Shown piece after piece: positions 25,789 to 33,360 of a stretch of 64,000 nt of DNA (positions within the stretch are counted from its first letter, which is position 1; each line of letters begins with the position of its first letter). Made by a program: the position numbers and the translations under genes. The notes beneath the pieces were generated by a model. That model ran no database searches. It saw nothing but the letters and a program-made list of their open reading frames with translations, and was not told the origin of the DNA. The stretch is from Bacillota bacterium (GTDB taxonomy: Bacteria > Bacillota_I > Bacilli_A > Izemoplasmatales > UBA1188), in assembly GCA_023410715.1 (NCBI GenBank), contig JAEYPN010000030.1, positions 1 through 64,000 on the forward strand, in the 5' to 3' direction.

Positions 25789-27192
25789 CTATTTAGTTAA
25801 GTGTACACCATCAGCCGTGTGGCAGATGTGGGCACTATACTTACCTTTCATTATTGGGAATGCTTCTAAGTATTCTTTTTCAACTGTTTCTAAAATTTCT
25901 TTTTCGTAATCAGGGTCAATTATTGCCATGCAACATCCTTTAAATCCAGCTCCAGAAAATCTTCCCCCATAAATTCCTTTAGTATGAGTCATTATTTCAT
26001 ATAATTTGATAAGCTCAGGTGAACCTGTTTCCCAATTAACTATTGAAGACTTACCACTTTCAAAAACAAGTTTTCCAAATTCTATAATATCACCATCACG
26101 CCAAGCTTTAACCCCTTTTTTTACTCTTTGATATTCTTCATACCAGTGTTTTGCTCGCTTAGCCCAGTTAACTGGAAGTTTGTCCTTAAATTTTAGATAA
26201 ACTTCATATGGGACTTCACGAAGATTAGTTTCTTCAAATTTCCCATAATCCATATTAGCAAAAGCCTTTAAAGCATATGCAGCACTTCTAAGTTCATCAA
26301 CGCGCATATTAAACTTACTAGCAGCTAAACTTCTTTCTAAACCAGAGAAGAAAATAATAATTTCATATGGTTTCATATTTTGATTTTCAGGTATTCTTTC
26401 ATACTCATCAGTCATCATGTCCATAAAAAGAAGATTATTTTTCTTACAATAAACTTCACATGACTGATCAAGCTTACCACATGAAACTCCAACATATTTG
26501 TTTTCTGCCTCTTTAGCAATTTGAATTAGTTCTTTTCTATGAATATAAATATTATTTAGTGTACATAAAGCATAAAGGAAAGTAATAATTACTGCGGCAG
26601 AAGAAGATAGACCACCAATTGGAAGTTCACCATCAAGAACTGCACATAAGCCAACTCTTAAAGGATATCTTTGATTTAAAGCAATTGTAGCGCCACGCAA
26701 ATGATCAGCCCAATCACCTTGTTTTTCATTAGGTGTAGATAAAACATGCCATTGTGCTCTTTTTGTAAATTGAAGTGATGAAACTTCAATAATTCCATTC
26801 ATTTTTGGCCCATAGGCAATATGAATACCTCTATCAATTGCAAAGCCAGTTATTATTCCATTATTATGATCACTATGCGCTCCAAGGGGGCAAATACGAT
26901 AAGGCGTAAAAGAAGTATGTTTTGGTTGTTTATTATATTTTTTTCTAAATGCTTCAATTACCCGAGAACTGCCATTTGTTGCTACATCTAAGACATTATT
27001 TTCTTCAAAAGATTGATTTTTAAAAGCTTCTTTAGTTCTGCCATCTAATGGTTTTTCTAAATCAATTGGAATTATCCAGTTTTTCCCTTCTTTTTTAGCG
27101 CCAATAAGTCTTCCATTGCGACAAAGCATTGTTAGACGACGTTCTGATATCTCCCATTTATTTGCGGCTTCGTGAATTGTAATATAAGTCAT
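25789..27192 (-). CDS. HTH-galacturonokinase-like GHMP kinase fusion
   Basis: Residues 1-55 form a MerR/excisionase-like helix-turn-helix ('YITIHEAANKWEISERRLTM', then 'CRNGRLIGAKKEGKNWIIP'). Residues about 75-467 form a GHMP sugar kinase. Its substrate motif 'PYRICPLGAHSDHNNG' (98-112) matches, from memory, plant galacturonokinase rather than the GEHTDYN of galactokinase. The ATP motif 'LPIGGLSSSAAV' is at 190-201, and 'GRFSGAGFKGCCMAI' near the end is motif 3. It would phosphorylate galacturonate (or a similar sugar) at C1. It is the first gene of the operon, directly behind a consensus promoter. The DNA-binding fusion is unusual. Confidence 0.8.
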   Translation of the reverse strand: MTYITIHEAANKWEISERRLTMLCRNGRLIGAKKEGKNWIIPIDLEKPLDGRTKEAFKNQSFEENNVLDVATNGSSRVIEAFRKKYNKQPKHTSFTPYRICPLGAHSDHNNGIITGFAIDRGIHIAYGPKMNGIIEVSSLQFTKRAQWHVLSTPNEKQGDWADHLRGATIALNQRYPLRVGLCAVLDGELPIGGLSSSAAVIITFLYALCTLNNIYIHRKELIQIAKEAENKYVGVSCGKLDQSCEVYCKKNNLLFMDMMTDEYERIPENQNMKPYEIIIFFSGLERSLAASKFNMRVDELRSAAYALKAFANMDYGKFEETNLREVPYEVYLKFKDKLPVNWAKRAKHWYEEYQRVKKGVKAWRDGDIIEFGKLVFESGKSSIVNWETGSPELIKLYEIMTHTKGIYGGRFSGAGFKGCCMAIIDPDYEKEILETVEKEYLEAFPIMKGKYSAHICHTADGVHLTK

Positions 27193-27221
27193 GGTTTTCT
27201 CCTCTTATATAATATAGGTTA

Positions 27222-27250
27222 ATTATACCCTCAAAGAGATTTTGTGTCAA
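27222..27250 (-). promoter_or_regulatory. Consensus promoter of the uronic-acid operon
   Basis: On the minus strand TTGACA (27250-27245) and TATAAT (27227-27222) are exactly 17 bases apart, a perfect sigma-A consensus. The kinase start is 30 bases from the -10 box, with GAGGAG in between. Confidence 0.85.
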
Positions 27251-27628
27251 GATAACAACTTGATATATAACGGTATAACTATACAAAAAAAATATTTTAT
27301 TTTTAATAATTAAATAATGATCAAATATACAAATTTATTATGGTACCAATAATTTAGGGTAAATAATAAATTATTAAATATGTTTTGTGATTATATTGAA
27401 AAAACTTTATTTAAATGATAATATATTGAGTAATTCCCTATTCTTTACTATAAAGTTTATTTTATTGGAAAAAGATAAGAAGATTTAAAAATACTAATAC
27501 ACTTAATTAATTTAATTGTAGGATGCAATAAAAACAAAAGTTTTTACATTTTTAATGTTTTATACTAGATTACATATATTGCTGGCAATTTAAATCAAAG
27601 TAAAAGATAAGTAAGGAGTATTAAAAAT
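27251..27628. other. AT-rich intergenic region, no gene seen
   Basis: About 380 bases of extremely AT-rich sequence lie between the divergent uronic-acid operon and the acyltransferase. I find no ORF with a ribosome site, no strong hairpin and no clear repeat. A TATACT at 27561 could serve the acyltransferase, but it lacks a well-spaced -35. Confidence 0.4.
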
Positions 27629-28699
27629 ATGTTAAGTAAGAATTTTAATAAAGTTGATATTAACACTTGTACCTTTTCTAAAACAGTTTTAATGATAATT
27701 ATTGTTTTATATCATTCTATTTTATTTTTTTCTAATACATGGTTTGATGCTGTTGAACCTGTAACTACTTCAAAAGTATTATCTTTCTTTGCATCATGGC
27801 TCAATTCTTTTCATGTTTATGGTTTTGTATTAATCTCAGGTTACTTATTTTATTATTTAAGGTATGAAAAAAATAAATACCAAGAATATAAACCATTTAT
27901 ACTTAATAAATTTAAAAGATTAATAATTCCTTATTTATTTGTTTTAATTTTATGGGTAATTCCTAACTATGTTTATTTTTATGGTTTTGATTTTAAGACT
28001 ATCTTAAAAAATTATATATTAGGAGTATCACCTAATCAATTATGGTTTTTGCTAATGCTTTTTTTTGTTTTTGCAATATTCTGGCTATTATCTGACTTTA
28101 TTAAAAATCATAATTTAATTGGTGGTATTACAATGATTGTACTTTTTTTTGTCTCAATACTTTTTGGTAGGTTTATTACCAATTATTTTCAAATTTGGAC
28201 TGTACTTCAATGTTTAACTTTCTTCTATTTGGGATTTATATTTCGTGATAAAGCAAAAATAGTTATAGAATCAATTCCATTTTTTTTGTGGATTATTGCT
28301 GATATAGTATTATTTATAGTTCTTAAAAATATGCCAACGGAAGGAATAATTTTTAAAGCTATATATATAGGTATAAGTTATATTCTTAATATTGTTGGTG
28401 CAATTATGGCTTTTACAACATTATCGTTCATTGGAAGCAGGCTAAATATTCTTAATAGCAAATTAATAAATAATTTATCTTCAATTTCAATGTCCATATA
28501 TTTATTTCATCAACAAGTTATTTATTGGTTTATTTACTTGCTAAATGGAAAACTAAACATCTATATTCATGCATCTATAATATTTATAGGTTCATTTTTA
28601 ATATCTTTTTTAATTTCAGTATTATTAAAAACAAATAGGATTACATCGTTTTTAATAGGAGAAAAATGGACTTTAAATAAAACTAAAAATTTTGATTGA
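27629..28699 (+). CDS. Acyltransferase family 3 membrane protein (OafA/YrhL-like)
   Basis: A 356-residue protein with about ten membrane helices, of the acyltransferase-3 family that O-acetylates or otherwise acylates surface sugars. The family's early His is in 'VLYHSILFF' (residue about 31), followed by 'YGFVLISGYLFYYL' and 'ISMSIYLFHQQVIYW', where the late His-containing helix is typical. AAGGAG precedes the ATG. The gene ends in TGA. A degraded wecB fragment follows, so this part of the genome may have lost genes of a larger polysaccharide cluster. Confidence 0.85.
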   Translation: MLSKNFNKVDINTCTFSKTVLMIIIVLYHSILFFSNTWFDAVEPVTTSKVLSFFASWLNSFHVYGFVLISGYLFYYLRYEKNKYQEYKPFILNKFKRLIIPYLFVLILWVIPNYVYFYGFDFKTILKNYILGVSPNQLWFLLMLFFVFAIFWLLSDFIKNHNLIGGITMIVLFFVSILFGRFITNYFQIWTVLQCLTFFYLGFIFRDKAKIVIESIPFFLWIIADIVLFIVLKNMPTEGIIFKAIYIGISYILNIVGAIMAFTTLSFIGSRLNILNSKLINNLSSISMSIYLFHQQVIYWFIYLLNGKLNIYIHASIIFIGSFLISFLISVLLKTNRITSFLIGEKWTLNKTKNFD

Positions 28700-28721
28700 T
28701 TAAAAGAATTAATATTATAAG

Positions 28722-28805
28722 ATGGCACATGAATCAAATCCATATGGTGATGGGCATTCATATGAAAAAATTGTAAACATATCTATTAATTCTGAAAGCG
28801 TATAG
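28722..28805 (+). pseudogene. C-terminal remnant of UDP-GlcNAc 2-epimerase (wecB/mnaA)
   Basis: A 27-codon frame reads 'MAHESNPYGDGHSYEKIVN' and then 'ISINSESV' before TAG. 'NPYGDGxAsxrIV' is the signature of the C-terminal end of UDP-N-acetylglucosamine 2-epimerase. Nothing else of the gene is found upstream, so only the tail survives next to the acyltransferase gene. Confidence 0.5.
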
Positions 28806-28841
28806 CATCAATAAGTTAACAGAAAAAATATTAAATTTAAG

Positions 28842-28850
28842 TGATATAAT
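28842..28850 (+). promoter_or_regulatory. Extended -10 promoter of pfp
   Basis: TGATATAAT (28842-28850) forms an extended -10. No well-spaced -35 is seen. Transcription would begin near 28857, upstream of the leader hairpin. Confidence 0.5.
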
Positions 28851-28871
28851 AATATAAGCTAAGGGCTAACA

Positions 28872-28919
28872 AACCTTTTCTAATTGTGATTATAAAAATT
28901 GCATTAGAAAGGTTTTTTT
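28872..28919 (+). terminator. Leader terminator/attenuator before pfp
   Basis: The stem AACCTTTTCTAAT (28872-28884) pairs with ATTAGAAAGGTT (28903-28914) with one bulge and is followed by T's. The only promoter-like sequence lies upstream of it, and the pfp ribosome site begins eight bases after it. It may therefore act as an attenuator. Confidence 0.6.
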
Positions 28920-28937
28920 ATTTTTTAGGAGGAACAT

Positions 28938-30134
28938 ATGAAGAACGTACTTATTGGCCAATCAGGAGGACCATCATGTGTGATAAATGCTACATTATAT
29001 GGCGTTATCAAATCATTTAAAAATCATGATGTAAAAATTTATGGCATGATTAATGGAATTGAAGGGTTTATTAAAGGTAAATATGAAGAACTAAATGAAT
29101 TAACTGATTATGAATTAGAACTTCTTAAAACTACCCCAGCAATGTATTTAGGTAGCTGTAGGTATAAGTTATCTAGTGACTTTAATGATAAAGATTATGC
29201 AATTATTTATAATGAATTGAATAAACTTAATATTGGTTACTTTATTTATGTTGGTGGTAATGATTCGATGGATACAGCCAATAAAATGAATTCATATTTA
29301 AGAAGTAAAAATAGTGATATTTTAGTAATTGGTTTACCAAAAACAATTGATAATGACTTATATGGTTTAGATCATTCGCCTGGATATGCTTCAAGTGTTC
29401 GCTTTATTTTAGATCAAGTACAAAATATTTCAATTGATGCGGGAATCTATGATTTAAAAAGTGTGACAATTATTGAAATAATGGGCCGTAATGCTGGTTG
29501 GTTAACTTATGCAAGTCATTTAGCAAAAGAGAACGAAAAAGATAATCCGCTTCTTGTATATGTTCCAGAAGTAATTTTTTCTTTTGATAAATTCTTAAAA
29601 GACGTTGAAGCTGCTTTTAAGATTAATAAAAATGTAGTTGTCTGCATATCTGAGGGTATAAAAACAAACGATAATCATCTTGTTTGTGAATATGATAAGC
29701 ATTTAGCAACTGATCCATTTGGTCATAAGACTCTTGATGGTGCCGCAACAATTCTAGCTGATTTAGTTAAAGAAACTTTTAATTGTAAAGCTAGAGGAGT
29801 TATTTTAAACGTAACACAAAGATGTAATGCTTCATTTATTTCTAAAGTTGATTTAGAAGAAGCTATTATGTTTGGAATTAAGGGTTATGAAGCATTACTT
29901 AATAAAAAGACAGGAATCATGATTGGTTCAAGGAGAATAAGTAATGATCCTTATAGAATTGAATATATTGATGTTAATTTAAATGATGTTGTGGAAGTTG
30001 AAAGAAAATTGGATGAGAAGTTTTTAAATGATTTATCAAGTTTTTGCAAATATTTAAGGCCACTTATTAGTGAAAATGTTAAAATACCATCAAAAAATGG
30101 CAGATCTTTATATATATTTCGTAAAAATAAATAA
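28938..30134 (+). CDS. pfp: 6-phosphofructokinase, probably pyrophosphate-dependent
   Basis: Phosphorylates fructose 6-phosphate in glycolysis. The phosphate-donor loop begins 'IGQSGGPSCVINATLYG', and the substrate motif is 'LPKTIDNDLYGLDHSPGYAS'. Position 104-equivalent sits in 'VGGNDSMDTANKM'. The GGNDS form together with Lys in PKTIDND is typical of PPi-dependent enzymes, whereas ATP-dependent PfkA has GGDGS and GTIDND. The length of 398 residues also fits that clade. TTAGGAGG precedes the ATG. It is transcribed alone through a leader hairpin. Confidence 0.88.
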   Translation: MKNVLIGQSGGPSCVINATLYGVIKSFKNHDVKIYGMINGIEGFIKGKYEELNELTDYELELLKTTPAMYLGSCRYKLSSDFNDKDYAIIYNELNKLNIGYFIYVGGNDSMDTANKMNSYLRSKNSDILVIGLPKTIDNDLYGLDHSPGYASSVRFILDQVQNISIDAGIYDLKSVTIIEIMGRNAGWLTYASHLAKENEKDNPLLVYVPEVIFSFDKFLKDVEAAFKINKNVVVCISEGIKTNDNHLVCEYDKHLATDPFGHKTLDGAATILADLVKETFNCKARGVILNVTQRCNASFISKVDLEEAIMFGIKGYEALLNKKTGIMIGSRRISNDPYRIEYIDVNLNDVVEVERKLDEKFLNDLSSFCKYLRPLISENVKIPSKNGRSLYIFRKNK

Positions 30135-30183
30135 AATGTAGATAATTGTCAAAATATGGTATAATTATTGTGAGGGGTTGTTT

Positions 30184-31038
30184 ATGGTAAAAATTGGAAA
30201 TAAATACTATTTTTTATATATATCAATTGGCTTAGCAGTCTTTTTTACGCTCTATTTTATATTAAGAAGATTGAAACAAGAAACAAGATATAAAGTATTA
30301 TTGACAATTTTATTTTTCAACCTAGGATTACATTTTTTAAAGCTTTTGTTTGAACCTTATTTTTCGGATCTACCAGGTTCAATAAAAAAAATAACTTTTG
30401 AAAATATATGTGCTGGTTCAACAATTATGTTTCCGTTTATTTTGCTTAAAAGAAAGAATAAATTACTAAATAACTACATGTATTTTATTGGAACAATAGG
30501 AGGACTTGGAGCTTTAATTTTTCCTACAGAAGCATTTAACAGAGATCCATTTATTTTTGATGTAATTAGATTTTATATCTGTCATATTAATTTAATAATA
30601 GTTCCAATGCTTTGTGTAATCTTTAAAATAATTGAGCTTGATTATAAAAGCTGCCTAATTATTCCTGTTATTTTTATATTTTTTGAATTAGTTATCTTTG
30701 TAAACGAATTAATACTTATGAAGAGTGGTTTAGTTGAGGATAGTGTAACGCTTTTGCTTGATAGAAATTATAGAAATAGTTCATTTATCTTTGGACCAAA
30801 TAGTGATTTTGATAATATTTCTTGGCTTGTTTTAATGTTTGTCCCAAAAATATTTAGAAGAGGTTTTTTCTTCATAAATGGAGGGGTTAATTTTTACTGG
30901 CCAATTGTTTGGTTAGTTATTCCTGCTTTTATTTATTTGCCAATTTTTTATTTAATTATTACTTTGCCTTTTACTTATCATAATATAAAGAATAATTTTA
31001 AAGAAAGAAAAATATTTAATAAAAAATTAAATTTATAA
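30184..31038 (+). CDS. Second YwaF-like multi-pass membrane protein
   Basis: A 284-residue protein with about seven helices. The layout resembles the YwaF family and the gene at 6199: 'ENICAGSTIMFPFILL' sits at the place of the hallmark LCN segment, then 'YFIGTIGGLGALIFPTEAF' parallels 'YFITPLGAFMAICFPESAF' of the other copy. The usual His/Cys pair is changed. The frame opens at a TTG (30178), but GAGGGG is well placed for the ATG at 30184. An extended -10 (TGGTATAAT) lies just upstream. Function unknown. Confidence 0.6.
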   Translation: MVKIGNKYYFLYISIGLAVFFTLYFILRRLKQETRYKVLLTILFFNLGLHFLKLLFEPYFSDLPGSIKKITFENICAGSTIMFPFILLKRKNKLLNNYMYFIGTIGGLGALIFPTEAFNRDPFIFDVIRFYICHINLIIVPMLCVIFKIIELDYKSCLIIPVIFIFFELVIFVNELILMKSGLVEDSVTLLLDRNYRNSSFIFGPNSDFDNISWLVLMFVPKIFRRGFFFINGGVNFYWPIVWLVIPAFIYLPIFYLIITLPFTYHNIKNNFKERKIFNKKLNL

Positions 31039-31284
31039 AATGTATATTTTTAACAAAATTAGACAATTTATTACAAAATAAGAATTAAAGAAAATATAAT
31101 TTTTTTTAGCGATTTCCGACAAAATATTTATTTTTAGTAATTTTATATATCAAAAATATGAAAAAATATTTAAAAATATAAAAAAAATACAAAAATAAAT
31201 GTAAAATAATGTAAAATAGTTTCAATAATATGAGAATATGTGTTATAATACTCATAGAGTAATATCTAATTGGAGATAAAACAA

Positions 31285-32805
31285 ATGGATGATATGCTAT
31301 TATTAGACTCACTTATTTCTATTTTCAAAAAAACAGACGCCTATCTTTCAATCAAAGATCATAATTTAAAATATATTATGGTTTCTGATGCTTTTGTTAA
31401 GTTAACTGGTGAAAAAGATGCTCAAAGTGTTATTGGGAAAACAGACTTTGAGATTTTTGAGCATTATTTAGCCAAAAAATACCATAGTGATGATGAATTT
31501 CTAATAAACAAGAATGAACACATTTTAAATTGTGTAGGACTTCTTCCTTGTGAAAAAGGGAAAAAGAAGTTATGTTCTACTTCCAAATATATTTTAAAAG
31601 ATGAAAGTGGTAATTTTATTGGTATTTATACAATTAGTACAGAACTTTCTAAAGATATAGAAGAAAAAGAAGCGTTAAATAAGGAATTGGAAAAAAAGAA
31701 AAATTTTATTATTCAAATTAACCATGATTTAAGAACTTCTCTTAATGGCATTATTGGTTTAAAGAATTTAATGCTACTAGATAATACAATTCAAGGAAAA
31801 GCAAGAGAAAACTTAGATATCATGGATAAATCATGTAAGTACCTTATGGATTTAATTAATGATACTTTAGAAATGAGTAAGATTGAATTTGATAATTTTG
31901 TCTTAAAACCTAAGGTTTATAATAGCCGATCAGTTTTTAACAATTTAGTTATGGGGATTATTCATGAAATAAAAAGTAAAAATATTGATTTGGTTGTTAA
32001 AGGTGAAAAGTACGATAAATTTATTTATATTGACAAATTAAGGATTAAGCAAATTTTTGATAATATTCTCTCTAATGCGATCAAGTTTACGCCAAGTGAA
32101 GGAAAAATTGAACTTATAAGTAAAGTAATTGAAGAAACTGATAATTATGTAATATTTAATTTAATCTGTAAAGATACGGGAATTGGTATTAGTAAAGATT
32201 TTTTAGATATCATATTTGAACCGTTTACGCAAGAATGTCGTATGAAGAATGGTCATGCTGTTGGATCTGGGTTAGGTATGGCAATAGTTAAGAAAATTGT
32301 TGATTCAATGAATGGAAAAATTGTTGTTAATAGTATAAAAGGTAAAGGAACTGAGGTTTCTATTACTTTAAAATTTGATAAAGCGATAGATTATATAGAA
32401 GAGGAGAATCCTTCTATTGATAAATCAGGTTTAATTGATAAAAAGGTTTTAATCTGTGATGATACAAGTATTAATTTTGAGATCTTAAGATTATTACTTG
32501 AAAATGAAGGATGTGTCGTTGAAAAAGCTGATAAAGGGTTAACAGCTCTTAAAAAAATAAGACAGGCAAAAAAATACGATTTAGTGCTCATTGATTTAAA
32601 AAATACCATTCATGAAGATACAAAAACAGCTAAAAAGGTTAAAACAATAAGGAAGAGTAGTAAGGATGTTCCAATTATTGCTATTACTTCAAATGCATTT
32701 GAAGAAGAAAGAAAAGAATGTATTGAAGCGGGGATGGATGAATGCTTATATAAGCCAATAAATCCTGATAATCTATATCAAAAGATTTTAGAATTAATAA
32801 ATTAA
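31285..32805 (+). CDS. Hybrid sensor histidine kinase (PAS-HisKA-HATPase-REC)
   Basis: A cytoplasmic kinase without membrane helices. A PAS domain (residues about 5-125, 'AYLSIKDHNLKYIMVSDAF') is followed by HisKA with the phospho-His147 in 'QINHDLRTSLNGIIGLK'. The ATP-binding domain has N-box 'FDNILSNAIKFT', 'DTGIGISKDFL' and 'GSGLGMAIV'. A C-terminal receiver (about 385-505) carries Asp437 in 'LVLIDLKNTI' and the late Lys in 'DECLYKPINPD'. The usual MP after the Asp is missing. TTGGAG fits the ATG at 31285. An extended -10 TATAAT is at 31244. The Hpt protein downstream is a likely partner. The signal is unknown. Confidence 0.92.
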   Translation: MDDMLLLDSLISIFKKTDAYLSIKDHNLKYIMVSDAFVKLTGEKDAQSVIGKTDFEIFEHYLAKKYHSDDEFLINKNEHILNCVGLLPCEKGKKKLCSTSKYILKDESGNFIGIYTISTELSKDIEEKEALNKELEKKKNFIIQINHDLRTSLNGIIGLKNLMLLDNTIQGKARENLDIMDKSCKYLMDLINDTLEMSKIEFDNFVLKPKVYNSRSVFNNLVMGIIHEIKSKNIDLVVKGEKYDKFIYIDKLRIKQIFDNILSNAIKFTPSEGKIELISKVIEETDNYVIFNLICKDTGIGISKDFLDIIFEPFTQECRMKNGHAVGSGLGMAIVKKIVDSMNGKIVVNSIKGKGTEVSITLKFDKAIDYIEEENPSIDKSGLIDKKVLICDDTSINFEILRLLLENEGCVVEKADKGLTALKKIRQAKKYDLVLIDLKNTIHEDTKTAKKVKTIRKSSKDVPIIAITSNAFEEERKECIEAGMDECLYKPINPDNLYQKILELIN

Positions 32806-32810
32806 AAAAT

Positions 32811-32849
32811 GTTTAGTTCAAAAGCTTAGCTTATAACTAGACTTTTTTT
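32811..32849 (+). terminator. Terminator after the histidine kinase
   Basis: The stem GTTTAGTT (32811-32818) with AACTAGAC (32835-32842), including one G-U pair, is followed by seven T's. Confidence 0.6.
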
Positions 32850-32940
32850 ATTTAATAAAAATATATAATGGGGCATAAATAATAAATGATGTTATAAAAT
32901 AAAAGAGTAAAATACAAATATAAAAGGTAGGCTAAATGTG

Positions 32941-33285
32941 ATGGATAAAAAAATATTAAGATTAAAAGAATGGGGTTGCGATATTGATGGTGCAATGTCA
33001 CGCTTTATGAACAATGAAGGAATGTATCTTTCTTTTTTAGACCGGGTTAAGAATGACTCATTATTTAATAAACTTTTAAGCTCAGTTAAAGAAAATGATA
33101 TTAAAGAAGCTTTTAATAATGCTCACACTCTAAAAGGAATTTTAGGCAACATGGGCTTAACACCAATGTATGAACCAACATGCGAGATTGCTGATTCTTT
33201 AAGAATAGGTAAAACAATTGGTATAATAGAAAAGTGTCAAAAATTGTTAGATTTAAAAGAAGAATATATTGAATTAATAAAATAA
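32941..33285 (+). CDS. Histidine phosphotransfer (Hpt) protein
   Basis: A 114-residue helical protein with the Hpt signature 'NNAHTLKGILGNMGL', where His62 is the predicted phospho-acceptor. The N-terminal part ('DIDGAMSRFMNNEGMYLSFL') is the usual first helix pair. Standing directly behind a hybrid kinase, it probably receives phosphate from that receiver and passes it on; no separate response regulator is in the window. A GTG at 32938 is in frame just before the chosen ATG. Confidence 0.88.
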   Translation: MDKKILRLKEWGCDIDGAMSRFMNNEGMYLSFLDRVKNDSLFNKLLSSVKENDIKEAFNNAHTLKGILGNMGLTPMYEPTCEIADSLRIGKTIGIIEKCQKLLDLKEEYIELIK

Positions 33286-33305
33286 CTGCTTTGGCAGTTT
33301 TTTTA
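33284..33305 (+). terminator. Terminator after hpt
   Basis: The stem AACTGC (33284-33289) with GCAGTT (33294-33299) has loop TTTG, then a T run. It overlaps the hpt stop codon. Confidence 0.75.
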
Positions 33306-33360
33306 TTAGTTAATTAGTGTTATAAATTAATTTTTTTCATAAACTTAAGTGGTGATAAGA

